A stretch of 64,000 bases of DNA from Closterium sp. NIES-65 (taxonomy: Eukaryota > Streptophyta > Zygnematophyceae > Desmidiales > Closteriaceae): the NCBI GenBank assembly GCA_948144175.1, contig CANXME010001988.1:558001-622000 (forward strand). Direction: 5' to 3'. Position numbers and translations under genes: made by a program. Shown here one piece after another: positions 17,960 to 28,300 of the stretch. The first letter of the stretch is position 1; each line of letters opens with the position of its first letter. The notes below the pieces were generated by a model that was given only the letters and a program-made list of their open reading frames with translations, made no database searches and had not been told where the DNA came from.

Positions 17960-18245
17960 TGTTATCGTCACAGTAGGCTTCAATGTGCCTAAAACGAAAG
18001 ATAGAGTGCACAGTCGGATTTCTGCACAACGGCTTTAAACGCTCATAGCGATCTGCTCACAACTCAAAATGACTTGATTCAACTTGGATCTAGAGCGTCT
18101 TAACGTTCCCTACGATAGGCAATTTCGATTGCACGATTTCATCAAGCATTGACGACACAGCATCGGTTTGAACGAACGGCACTATGGCAGCAACATAGTC
18201 ATAGAACACACAATAGGAAGAGTTACGAGTTGGGAATGACTCCCA
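17960..18245 (-). repeat. 5' LTR of E3, inner part
   Basis: Sense-strand 3' portion of the E3 5' LTR. It ends at tccca (18241-18245), the target duplication of E4. The match to the 3' LTR resumes at 23635. Confidence 0.9.
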
Positions 18246-19197
18246 TGTCAACGCGAGTTGTGTGTTGGCCCTGTCCACGCTTGGGCGGAGCCGACTTCGT
18301 GGTGGGGTGTACGGAAGGTATAGCCGACTTGCAGCAGTGGGCGACGCCGACTTGGGCGAGCTGGTCGACGGGATTGGTCGACTTGCACGGGGCCACTGCA
18401 ATGCCGCCGACTTGGGAAGCCGGCGGCCGACTTCAACTGGTGGTCGGCGATGTGGCACGTCGACCTGGAAGTCGGCGCCGACTTGCCAGGTCACCGACTT
18501 GCCAGGTCACCGACTTGCACGGTCACCGACTTGCCAGGTCACCGACTTGCCAGGTCACCGACTTGCAAGGTCACCGACTTGCCATGTCACCGACTTGCAA
18601 GGTCATCGACTTGCAAGGTCACCGACTTGCAAGGTCGCCGACTTGGGAGGTCGCCGACTTCAAGAGGTCAGTCTGGAAGTCGGCGTCGACGTAGAAGGGA
18701 CGTCGACTTGGTGACGCCGACTTTGGGTAGCCGAATTGTGTGGTCGGCTGACAACTGCACTGGTCGACCAGGAGTGACGTCGACCTGGAGCTGGTCGACC
18801 AGAGGAGTGGTCGACCTGGTGAGGTCGACTTGGTGTGGTCGTCGACTTGGGAGGTCGACGAGCACATACAGGAGCAGCTCGTCGACATGGTTGCCTAGTC
18901 GACCAGGATACCTGGGTGATGAGGTTTTGCGAAGGAGTGCGACGGTCACCTAGGCAACGTTGGCGAGTCCGACCTCGGTGGTGGTATCCCGAGGTCGACG
19001 TGGCGGATCAGGTGGAGCCGTCAGCACGAAGATGACTTGGTGCGTGCGCTGTTCAGGTGACAAGGCTTAGCCCTCCAATCATCAACGAGCACCTGCGAAG
19101 TAGGTGCGCTGCTGTTCTACGGGAGCAACGCTGGCACGCCGTCAACTTGCAGCGCTGGCACGTTGTCGACATTGCACTGCTGGAGCGCGGTCGACCA
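18246..19197 (+). repeat. 5' LTR of E4, truncated at its 3' end
   Basis: It matches the 3' LTR from TGTCAACG to the GCGGTCGACCA block. About 250 bases of LTR end are then absent and the sequence jumps into the integrase-RT linker. It is rich in GTCGAC motifs. Confidence 0.88.
18478..18662 (+). repeat. 16-bp tandem repeat inside the E4 5' LTR
   Basis: About eleven units of CGACTTGCCAGGTCAC and close variants (GCACGG, GCAAGG, GCCATG in the middle). The same array occurs in the 3' LTR at about 22651-22835 with different unit variants, so it predates the insertion and is part of the LTR. Confidence 0.88.
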
Positions 19198-19259
19198 AGT
19201 CATGCGGTCGAGTGGACGTCGGAGCACGGGCCGGTATCCGGCCGAACGCCGTCCACCCC

Positions 19260-22200
19260 GCCAACCGACACCTCGTCAGCGACAATGCCTCTAGTCGCCG
19301 AGGTCGGAAAGTTTGCTGCAGAGGACGTCGAGGCCGTCCGCCCTCCTTCCCCTCCCTCTCCGGCCTCTGCCCCTCTGCTCCTGGCCGACCTGCGCGGGCT
19401 GACCTCGGTGTTGGCCTCCGGCGATGAGGGGAGTAGTGGGCCGTCGCCTTCGGCGCCGACCAAGGGCATCGCCGGTGGCCGATGTGACGAGCGGCAAGTC
19501 GACGTGGGATTGAGGCCGACGTCGAAAGGGGAGGAGCAGGTCAAGGAGCAGCAGCCGACAGGGGAGTGGGTGACGAAGGAGGAGACGCCGAGGAGTCCAC
19601 CAAGAGTGACGTGGTGGAGGTTAAGCCTGAACCCCGGAAGTCAGGCCGACTTCGGAGGCCACCCGACATTTTCGTCCCCGCTGCCTTCACCACGGTGTAC
19701 GACGTGGACTACGACGACCTGGCGTATGACGACGCCGAGGAGGATGAGGAGTTTTCGGAGCTCGACCCCGACATGCATGCCGACCCCGAGCATTGCTGGG
19801 ACATCTTGACCATGACGGTGAAGGAGGCGTTGGCGAGCTGGAAGGGCCCGGCGGTGAAGGCCGCCATGGAGGAGGAGATCCGCAGCCTCATCAGCATGGG
19901 GACTTGGGAGTTGGTCGAACGCCTGCCGGGAGTGAACGTCATGAAGAGCCGGTGGGTGTTGACGACGAATTACCACGTCGACGACACCGTCGAGCGCGAG
20001 AAGGCGAGGCTGGTTGTGAAAGGCTTCACGCAGATGTACGGCGCCGACTACGACGAGACGTTTGCGCCGGTGGGCAGCTACGTCACGCTGAGGATCTTCC
20101 TCAGCATCGTCGCCGTCCGCAACCTCAACCTGATGTAGCTCGACATGAAGAACACCTTCTTGCAGAGCAAGCTCGACAGGGTGCTCTACATGTCCCAGAC
20201 GGACTACTTCTACGACGGGACCGGCCGGGTGTGCAAGCTGCTGAAGAGCCTGTACGGGCTAAAGCAGTCGCCGCTGCTATGGTACTTGGCGCTCCACACC
20301 GTGCTGGTCGGCGCCAGGTGGAAGAAGAGCCAGGTCGACGAAGCTCTCTACTTCAAGGTCGGAGAGGACGGAGTGGCCTGTGTTAGAGACTAAGGAAGGA
20401 GTCTATGAAGATAAGGTGCCCAAATTTCTCAAAATCGTTGGTCTCAATTTCTGGACAGAAACGTCGACTTCACAAGAAACGTTGTCGACGAAAGGTGCAC
20501 TGTTAGAATCCCACGAAATTCGAATATGTTGTAGCCCTAGACCGTGGCTACATTTCCCTATTTGAATCGTATCAAAATATGAAGCATATCTCGAGTTATG
20601 TTTTTCGGCGCACTAGGGGGTATGCTGCCACAGAAATTTAACTCAATCACAATTAACTCACAAGTCCCACAAAAGAACATTAGACTAGCACTAAACCTGG
20701 TAGGAGGGGAAGAGGAGGACGAGAGGGAAGGTCCCAAGAGAGAGTCCCCAACCAAGGAAACCCCATGCCACACAATTCCCTTCCCCATAGGCAACAAACT
20801 TTGACCTTTGTCACTTTCCAACCCATGCCATCCACCTCACCTCAACTTGGCCACACTTACCAACCTGGTTTGGCTTCACCCAACCTCTTGGCAGCATCTA
20901 CAGTGATGGGTTCGAATTTACCAACCCCCACAAGTCTGTACCCCATATTGAGTCAATGCCACAACTTCCCAAAGTAGCTGCAACCAAAATATATAAGCAT
21001 ACGAACTCCAATGTTCGTAACTTTCTTGTTTGTGCTCCGATCGCGACGATTCTTGGTTCGTCGGAAAGCTCTTGAGTAGAGGAATCACTTCAGATATCTG
21101 CTCAAGCCAAATAGCATACACACACACACACACTCACAGAAAATCCAAACCACACAAGACACAAATTTCTTGCACACGCTCACACCACGCATGCAACGCA
21201 CAAACACATGATGGGAGGCAGACAGACGTGAATGCATATGGTTGCATCACACAACAGCCTGCTGGGTGCTGGTCGAGGTCGACGACCTGCTTGCCGCCAG
21301 CAGCAGCACCGAGATGCTGAAGGAGCTGAAGGAGTTGCTGGAGTCCGCCTTCGCGCTACGTGAGATCACGCCGGTGCAGAAGTACCTCGGGCTGGAGATC
21401 GTCTGCGACAGGTCGGCGGGGAAGCTGTGGCTGCACCAGCAGGGCTACGCCAACAAGCTGCGTAGGCGCTTCATCGATGAAGAGAAGACCGGGCGCACCC
21501 CGAAGATGCCGGTCTCGGTCGATGCCTACGCCGAGCTCACGTTCGATGACGAGGAGGCACAGGAGCGTCAGGAGGAGGAGTACCGGCAGAAGGTCGGCTC
21601 GCTGCAGTTCGCGGCGACGACGACAAGGCCGGACATCGCCTTCGCCTGCAGCAAGCTGGGGAGCGGCCTCACGGTGAGGAGCGACCAGCACTGGCGCGAG
21701 GTCGACCGCTGCCTCGCCTACCTCGCCAACACGCGTGACACCGCCCTGGAGTTCGGCGGTGGACCTGAGTCGCTGGAGCTGGTCGGCTACGTGGGCGCCG
21801 ACGACGCCGGTGACAAGCAGAACAGGACGAGCACGGGTGGCTACGTGTTCGTCTATGGAGGGGCCGCAGTGTCCTGGTCGAGCCAGCGCATCAAGTGCGC
21901 GACGTTGTCGTCGACTAAGTCGGAGTACGTGGCAGCCACCGAAGCCGGCAAGGAAGGACGCCGACTTCGCTTCCTCCTTGCATAGTTCCGGCAGCTGGAT
22001 GCCGGGAAGCCGACCGTCCTTCGGGTGGACAACAAGTCGGCCATCACAGTCGCCGGGGGCATGGGGTTGACGGGCAACCTCAAGCACATGGAGCGGCGAC
22101 AGGCCTGGCTGCAGCACATGGTGAAGCGCGGGAAGTTCTCGTTGAGGTACATCCCGACCACTGAGCAGCCGGCCGACTTCCTGACGAAGGCGCTGCACTA

Positions 22201-22285
22201 TCCGGCCTTCAACCGGTGCTTCGTCGCCATCGGCCAGGTGCGCTTGGCTGATGTGGGCAACGAAGATGACGACGTGCAGCAGTAG
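19260..22285 (+). pseudogene. E4 linker, RT and RNase H, split by a solo LTR and stops
   Basis: The coding remnant starts in an integrase-RT linker with an acidic stretch and the SGRLRRPP motif at about 19640. The RT follows with KSRWVLTTNYHVDD, the FAPVGSYVTLR block, a TAG at about 20136-20138 (before LDMKNTFLQ; Gln expected), and SLYGLKQSPLLW. The frame is interrupted at 20380 by the solo LTR and resumes at 21262 with VLVEVDDLLAAS, which contains the RT catalytic VDD. Further on are the LQFAATTTRPDIAF block and RNase H with STKSEYVAATEA. A TAG sits at about 21983-21985, then RVDNKSAITVA and ADFLTKAL lead to TAG at 22283. Removing the solo LTR and one gcctg copy restores the frame. Confidence 0.9.
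20381..21256 (-). mobile_element. Solo LTR of family A1 (876 bp) inside the E4 RT
   Basis: On the minus strand it begins TGTTGTGTGATGC and ends TTAGTCTCTAACA, with a perfect 5-bp duplication gcctg (20376-20380 and 21257-21261). It is a full-length LTR without internal sequence, the usual product of LTR-LTR recombination. Its first part matches the LTR at 395-960. It is the innermost layer: E1 contains E3, which contains E4, which contains this LTR. Confidence 0.95.
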
Positions 22286-22418
22286 GTGCCATGCCCTCCT
22301 GCATGGCTGGTGCGGTGGACGACGTGCTTTGTGTTGGGTGCACGTCGACGAGCTATTCTCCGAGGAGTACTGCCGAGTGGACTTGAGGGGGGGGGCAAGC
22401 GTGAACGCGGCAGGGGAG

Positions 22419-23629
22419 TGTCAACGGGAGTTGTGTGTTGGCCCCGTCCACGCTTGGGCGGAGCCGACTTCGTGGTGGGGTGTACGGAAGGTATAGCCGA
22501 CTTGCAGCAGTGGGCGACGCCGACTTGGGCGAGCTGGTCGACGGGGTTGGTCGACTTGCACGGGGCCACTGCAATGCCGCCGACTTGGGAAGCCGGCGGC
22601 CGACTTCAACTGGTGGTCGGCGATGTGGCACGTCGACCTGGAAGTCGGCGCCGACTTGCCAGGTCACCGACTTGCCAGGTCACCGACTTGCAAGGTCACC
22701 GACTTGCCAGGTCACCGACTTGCCAGGTCACGGACTTGCAAGGTCACCGACTTGCCATGTCACCGACTTGCAAGGTCATCGACTTGCAAGGTCACCGACT
22801 TGCAAGGTCGCCGACTTGGGAGGTTGCCGACTTCAAGAGGTCAGTCTGGAAGTCGGCGCCGACGTAGAAGGGGCGTCGACTTGGTGACGCCGACTTTGGG
22901 TAGCCGACTTGGGTGGTCGGCTGACAGCTGCAGTGGTCGACCAGGAGTGACGTCGACCTGGAGCTGGTCGACCAGAGGAGTGGTCGACCTGGTGAGGTCG
23001 ACTTGGTGTGGTCGTCGACTTGGGAGGTCGACGAGCACATACAGGAGCAGCTCGTCGACATGGTTGCCCAGTCGACCAGGATACCTGGGTGATGAGGTTC
23101 TGCAAAGGAGTGCGACGGTCACCTAGGCAACGTTGGCGAGTCCGACCTCGGTGGTGGTATCCCGAGGTCGACGTGGCGGATCAGGTGGAGCCGTCAGCAC
23201 GAAGATGACTTGGTGCGTGCGCTGTTCAGGTGACAAGGCTTAGCCCTCCAATCATCAACGAGCACCTGCGAAGTAGGTGCGCTGCTGTTCTACGGGAGGA
23301 ACGCTGGCACGCCGTCAACCTGCAGCGTTGGCACGTTGTCGACTTTGCACTGCTGGAGCGCGGTCGACCATGTCGTGCTGGAACGCGGTCGACCATGCTG
23401 TGCTGGCAGTCGACCGACCTGAATGCTAGCTCAGATGTAGTCTTGCCATGCCAACTTGATTGTACCATTGTTGTTAATTTTCTCTAGTGAAACTCTTGCC
23501 AAATTGCTCTGTGAACTAGCAAGCAGTGTGAGCACTAGGAAAACGACTAAGAACCAACGAACGCAGAGATCACACGATCATCCGTGCCTAGCGCGTAGTC
23601 TAGCTCCCGTTGTAGTAGTTATCTCCGCA
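22419..23629 (+). repeat. 3' LTR of E4 (1211 bp)
   Basis: It starts TGTCAACGGGAG directly after the purine tract and ends ATCTCCGCA before the tccca duplication. It contains a 16-bp tandem array (about 22651-22835) and many GTCGAC motifs. Confidence 0.92.
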
Positions 23630-23634
23630 TCCCA

Positions 23635-24176
23635 GCTCCTACAAACCCCAAGAGCCAAGATACAGTGATGTGGAACAGTGCCACACTGTCCCCAACCACG
23701 AAGGGTCTCGAAACTACCCTTCACAAGCGCCTACACCAACTGAAATGTTACACTACACAAAGTAATGTAACTAGCTTCAATATCTTGAGGTGTACCCTTT
23801 TGGCGAGCTTCGAAATCTCTTGAAGCTTGCAACCAAGGCTCGGGTTCTTCATCACAAACTCATCCTCGAGTTCTTGATGGGTCCGCTGCACACATCTGCG
23901 ACACGTCGAACGTTCGACAAGCGACAAAATAGAAACGGCGCACGACAAAATAGAAACCGTGCGGGACACACAAAATGACCGCGTTACACGCGACTAGCGA
24001 TAATTCGCTATAGACTTGACACACACACACTCGACATCATGACCCATCATACACACAATATTATGAGCATGAAATATATGTTTATTTCATGCACTCATAC
24101 CACTCCATGCACACACGCATGCACGCACACGCACACGGACAACAAGCCGAGTGCAAACCGTAGGGTTGCACCAACA
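23635..24176 (-). repeat. 5' LTR of E3, outer part
   Basis: Continuation of the E3 5' LTR beyond E4. On the sense strand it starts TGTTGGTGCAACC at 24176. It is flanked by the cgatt duplication at 24177-24181. Confidence 0.92.
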
Positions 24177-25285
24177 CGATTTCCCCGTCCCTTAGAGGAG
24201 CCACCAGGAGTGGCAGTGGTGGTACTCTTCTCATTGCCTCTCGTGCCTCCATGGCCTCCACTGCTTCCCTCACCTCGCCCGCCACCACCCTTGCCTCCGC
24301 CTCCTCCTTTGCCGTTGCCTTTGCCCTGCTTGCGCGGCTGCGTGGCGTTGAGGGAGGAGGAGGAGGGTTGAGAGGTGGTGAGATTGACGACAGGGGTGCG
24401 AAGTTTGACCTTTGTGTCGATGATCCACTGTTCGACGGAGCTGAGGTCGGCCATGGGGTTGGCCTCGGTGAATGCGTGTTGGCGGGATTCATAATTCAGA
24501 GTGAGATTGAAGAGGAGGCTGTGGATCTGCAGAGGTTCGGAGAGGCCGGCCTGGCGGGCTTCGAGGCAGTCAGCTACTTCGCGCATTCGTCCCATATAGT
24601 CAACAGCACGTTCACAAGTAGCGAGCGTGATGGAGAAGATTTTTTGGAAGAGAATACCGACGGAGCTGATATCACGACGTTCAAACATGGCGTGCAGTTC
24701 CGTCCAGATCACGGAGGCGCGGAGTTCCCTGGCTTGGAAGCGACGCATGAGGGTGTCAGGGAGGGCGCCGAGGAGGACGGTGCAGGCGCGGTTGTCAGCA
24801 CCGGACCATGCAATGAGTTTGGGGGTATAGGTTGCCATGTCAGCGTTATACTGAGCGACGACCGCAAGATGAGCGTCTCGCCCAATAACGGCTTGTGCGT
24901 AGGTCTTGGCTGCAGAGTCGTAGTCCGCCTTGCGGATGAGGTATTCACGACGTCGGTGGAGAAAGGTTTCATCTACGGCGGCTTGGAGCTCGGGAGTGGA
25001 GGCGACTTGGAGTTCAGGTTCAGGAGGAGGATTTCCAGGAGGAGGGGGGAGGAGGGGAGGATCGCCGAGGGGATCGGGTGCGGTGGGAGGGAGGGCCTGC
25101 GGGCGGCGGAGGAGGACATCAAGGACGCAGTAGGGGGGGACCCAAGCGTCCTTGAGAACTCGACGGATGCTCCCCACGAAAGAGTGTCAGTTAATAGCGG
25201 ATTCGTCAGCAGAAAGCTGGAGTTTATCGACGGAGGAGTCGATGGGAGGAGGAAGGGGGTTGGGGGAGGGTGACGGGGTAGCCAT
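24177..25285 (-). pseudogene. E1 gag N-terminal part (UBN2-type), cut by E3
   Basis: The probable ATG is at 25285 (MATPSPSPNPLPPP), and an in-frame TGA lies at 25187-25189 (32 codons in). After it the frame is open to the E3 insertion. The Gag domain runs through the AVDETFLHRRREYLIRK block, WTELHAMFERRD and the YESRQHAF block, matching the UBN2/DUF4219-like copia Gag pattern. It then becomes a Gly/Lys-rich stretch. The frame continues across the E3 duplication at 12283. The sequence immediately upstream of the ATG is the GC-rich array. Confidence 0.85.
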
Positions 25286-25309
25286 GGGTGACGACCGTGG
25301 GTGGACCCG

Positions 25310-28300
25310 CGGCGGTCAAGGGGAAGGCGCGGGCGGCTGCGGCGTCGGGGCCGCAGCGGCAGGGACTCAGGGAGGCGGCAGCGCGGGGCCGCGACTGGGG
25401 AGGCGCGGGCGGCGACGGCGTCGAGGCCGCGGCGGCGCAGGCGCGGGGGCGCAGAGGCGGAGGCGCGGGGATGCGGCGGCGTGGGGCGGCGAGGGAGGGC
25501 GCGGGCAGCGGTGGTGTCGAGGTTGCAGCGGCGGAGGCGTGGGGACGCGGCGGCGTGGGGCCGCGGCGAGGGAGGGCGCAGGCAGCGGTGGCGTCGAGGC
25601 CTCAGCGGCGGAGGCGCGGGGACGCAGCGGCGGAGGCGCGGGGACTCAGCGGCGGAGACGCGGGGCCGCGGTGAAAGAGGGCGCGGGCGGCGACGGCGTG
25701 GAGGCCGCGGCTGCGGAGGCGCGGGGACGCGGCTGCGCGGGGCCGCGGCGAGTGAGGGCGCGGGCGGCGGCGGCGTGGAGGCCGCGGCGGCGAGGGCGCG
25801 CGGACACGGCGGCGCGGGGCCGCGGCGAGGGAGGGCGCGGGCGGCGGCGGCGTGGAGGCCGCGGCGGCGAGGGCGCGCGGACGCGGCGGCGCGGGGCCGC
25901 GGCGAGGGAGGGCGCGGGCGGCGGCTGGGTGAAGGCCGCGGCGGCGAGGGCGCGCGGGCGCGGCGGCGCGGGGCCGCGGCGAGGGAGGGCGCGGGCGGCG
26001 GCGGCGTGGAGGCCGCAGCGGCGAGGGCGCGCGGGCGCGGCGGCGCGGGGCCGCGGCGAGGGAGGGCGCGGGCGGCGTCGGCGTGGAGGCCGCGGCGGCG
26101 AGGGCGCGCGGGCGCGGCGGCGCGGGGCCGCGGCGAGGGAGGGCGCGGGCGACGTCGGCGTGGAGGCCGCGGCGGCGAGGGCGCGCGGGCGTCCACGCGG
26201 CGGCGCGGGGCCGCGGCGAGGGCGGGCGCGGGCGGCGTCGGCGTGGAGGCCGCGGCGGCGAGGGCGCGCGGGCGTCCGCGCGGCGGCGCGGGGCCGCGGC
26301 GAGGGAGGGCGCGGGCGGCGTCGGCGTGGAGGCGGCGGCGGCGAGGGCGCGTCCGCGCGGCGGCGCGGGGCCGCGGCGAGGGCGGGCGCGGGCGGCGTCG
26401 GCGTGGAGGCGGCGGCGGCGAGGGCGCGCGGGCGTCCGCGCGGCGGCGCGGGGCCGCGGCGAGGGCGGGCGCGGGCGGCGTCGGCGTGGAGGCGGCGGCG
26501 GCGAGGGCGCGCGGGCGTCCGCGCGGCGGCGCGGGGCCGCGGCGAGGGCGGGCGCGGGCGGCGTCGGCGTGGAGGCGGCGGCGGCGAGGGCGCGCGGGCG
26601 TCCGCACGGCGGCGCGGGGCCGCGGCGAGGGCGGGCGCGGGCGGCGTCGGCGTGGAGGCGGCGGCGGCGGCGAGGGCGCGCGGGCGTCCGCGCGGCGGCG
26701 CGGGGCCGCGGCGAGGGCGGGCGCTGGCGGCGGCGGCGTCGAGGCGGCGGCGGCGGCGAGGGCGCGCGGGCGTCCGCGCGGCGGCGCGGGGCCGCGGCGA
26801 GGGCGGGCGCGGGCGGCGGCGGGGTCGAGGCGGCGGCGGCGAGGGCGCGCGGGCGTCCGCGCGGCCGCGCGGGGCCGCGGCGAGGGCGGGCGCGGGCGGC
26901 GGCAGCGTCGAGGCCGCGGCGGCGAGGGCGCGCGGGCGTCCGCGCGGCCGCGCGGGGCCGCGGCGAGGGCGGGCGCGGGCGGCGGCGGCGTCGAGGCCGC
27001 GGCGGCGAGGGCGCGCAGGCGTCCGCGCGGCCGCGAGGGGCCGCGGCGGGGGCGGGCGCGGGCGGCGGCGGCGTCGAGGCCGCGGCGGCGAGGGCGCGCG
27101 GGCGTCCGCGCGGCCGCGCGGGGCGTCTGCGCGGCCGCGCGGGGCCGCGGCGAGGGCGGGCACGGGCGGCGGCGGCGTCGAGGCCGCGGCGGCGAGGGCG
27201 CGCGGGCGTCTGCGCAGCCGCGCGGGGCCGCGGCGAGGGCGGGCGCGGGCGGCGGCGGCGTCGAGGCCGCGGCGGCGAGGGCGCGCGGGCGTCCGCGCGG
27301 CGGCGCGGGGCCGCGGCGAGGGCGGGCGCGGGCGGCGGCGGCGTCGAGGCCGCGGCGGCGAGGGCGCGCGGGCGTCTGCGCGGCGGCGCGGGGCCGCGGC
27401 GAGGGCGGGCGCGGGCGGCGGCGGCGTCGAGGCCGCGGCGGCGAGGGCGCGCGGGCGTCCGCGCGGCGGCGCGGGGCCGCGGCGAGGGCGAGCGCAGGCG
27501 GCGGCGGCGTCGAGGCCGCGGCGGCGGCGAGGGCGCGCGGGCGTCCGCGCGGCCGCGCGGGGCCGCGGCGAGGGCGGGCGCGGGCGGCGGCGGCGTCGAG
27601 GCCGCGGCGGCGAGGGCGCGCGGGCGCCCGCGCGGCCGCGCGGGGCCGCGGCGAGGGCGGGCGCGGGCGGCGGCGGCGTCGAGGGCGCGCGGGGCGTCCG
27701 CGCGGCCGCGCGGGGCCGCGGCGAGGGCGGGCGCGGGCGGCGGCGGCGTCAAGGCCGCGGCGGCGAGGGCGCGCGGGCGTCCGCGCGGCCGCGAGGGGCC
27801 GCGGCGAGGGCGGGCGCGGGCGGCGGCGGCGTCGAGGCCGCGGCAACGAGGGCGCGCGGGCGTCCGCGCGGCGGCGCGGGGCCGCGGCGAGGGCGGGCGC
27901 GGGCGGCGGCGGCGTCGAGGCCGCGGCGGCGAGGGCGCGCGGGCGTCCGCGCGGCCGCGCGGGGCCGCGGCGAGGGCGGGCGCGGGCGGCGGCGCCGTCG
28001 AGGCCGCGGCGGCGAGGGCGCGCGGGCGTCCGCGCGGCCGCGCGGGGCCGCGGCGAGGGCGGGCGCGGGCGGCGGCGGCGTCGAGGCCGCGGCGGCGAGG
28101 GCGCGCGGGCGTCTGCGCGGCCGCGCGGGGCCGCGGCGAGGGCGGGCGCGGGCGGCGGCGGCGTCGAGGCCGCGGCGGCGAGGGCGCGCAGGCGTCCGCG
28201 CGGCCGCGAGGGGCCGCGGCGGGGGCGGGCGCGGGCGGCGGCGGCGTCGAGGCCGCGGCGGCGAGGGCGCGCGGGCGTCCGCGCGGCCGCGCGGGCGTCT

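Larger units (their letters stand above)
18246..23629 (+). mobile_element. E4: copia element with internal deletion (plus strand)
   Basis: E4 lies in the 5' LTR of E3 with a perfect duplication tccca (18241-18245 and 23630-23634). It has a 5' LTR (18246-about 19197, cut short), a linker-RT-RNase H coding remnant, a polypurine tract (caggggag, about 22411-22418) and a 1211-bp 3' LTR. The last quarter of the 5' LTR, the primer site, gag, protease and integrase are missing, so it cannot be autonomous. Its RT is split by a solo family-A LTR. Confidence 0.92.
12284..24176 (-). mobile_element. E3: copia element (minus strand), carrying nested E4 in its 5' LTR
   Basis: E3 spans 11893 bases, about 6.5 kb of its own sequence. 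3' LTR 12284-13120; polypurine tract 13121-13133; pol and gag 13160-17925; primer-binding site 17946-17957; 5' LTR 17960-18245 plus 23635-24176, split by E4. Target duplication cgatt is perfect (12279-12283 and 24177-24181). LTRs begin TGTTGGTGCAACC and end in ATAACA on the sense strand. Coding damage is light: two TGA codons and one frameshift. It sits in the gag of E1. Confidence 0.93.

Noticed and set aside
22286-22867. 193-codon ORF starting after the E4 stop and running into its 3' LTR
   Set aside because: It crosses the polypurine tract and the LTR start and encodes the 16-bp repeat; the equivalent ORF appears in the 5' LTR copy (18149-18694).
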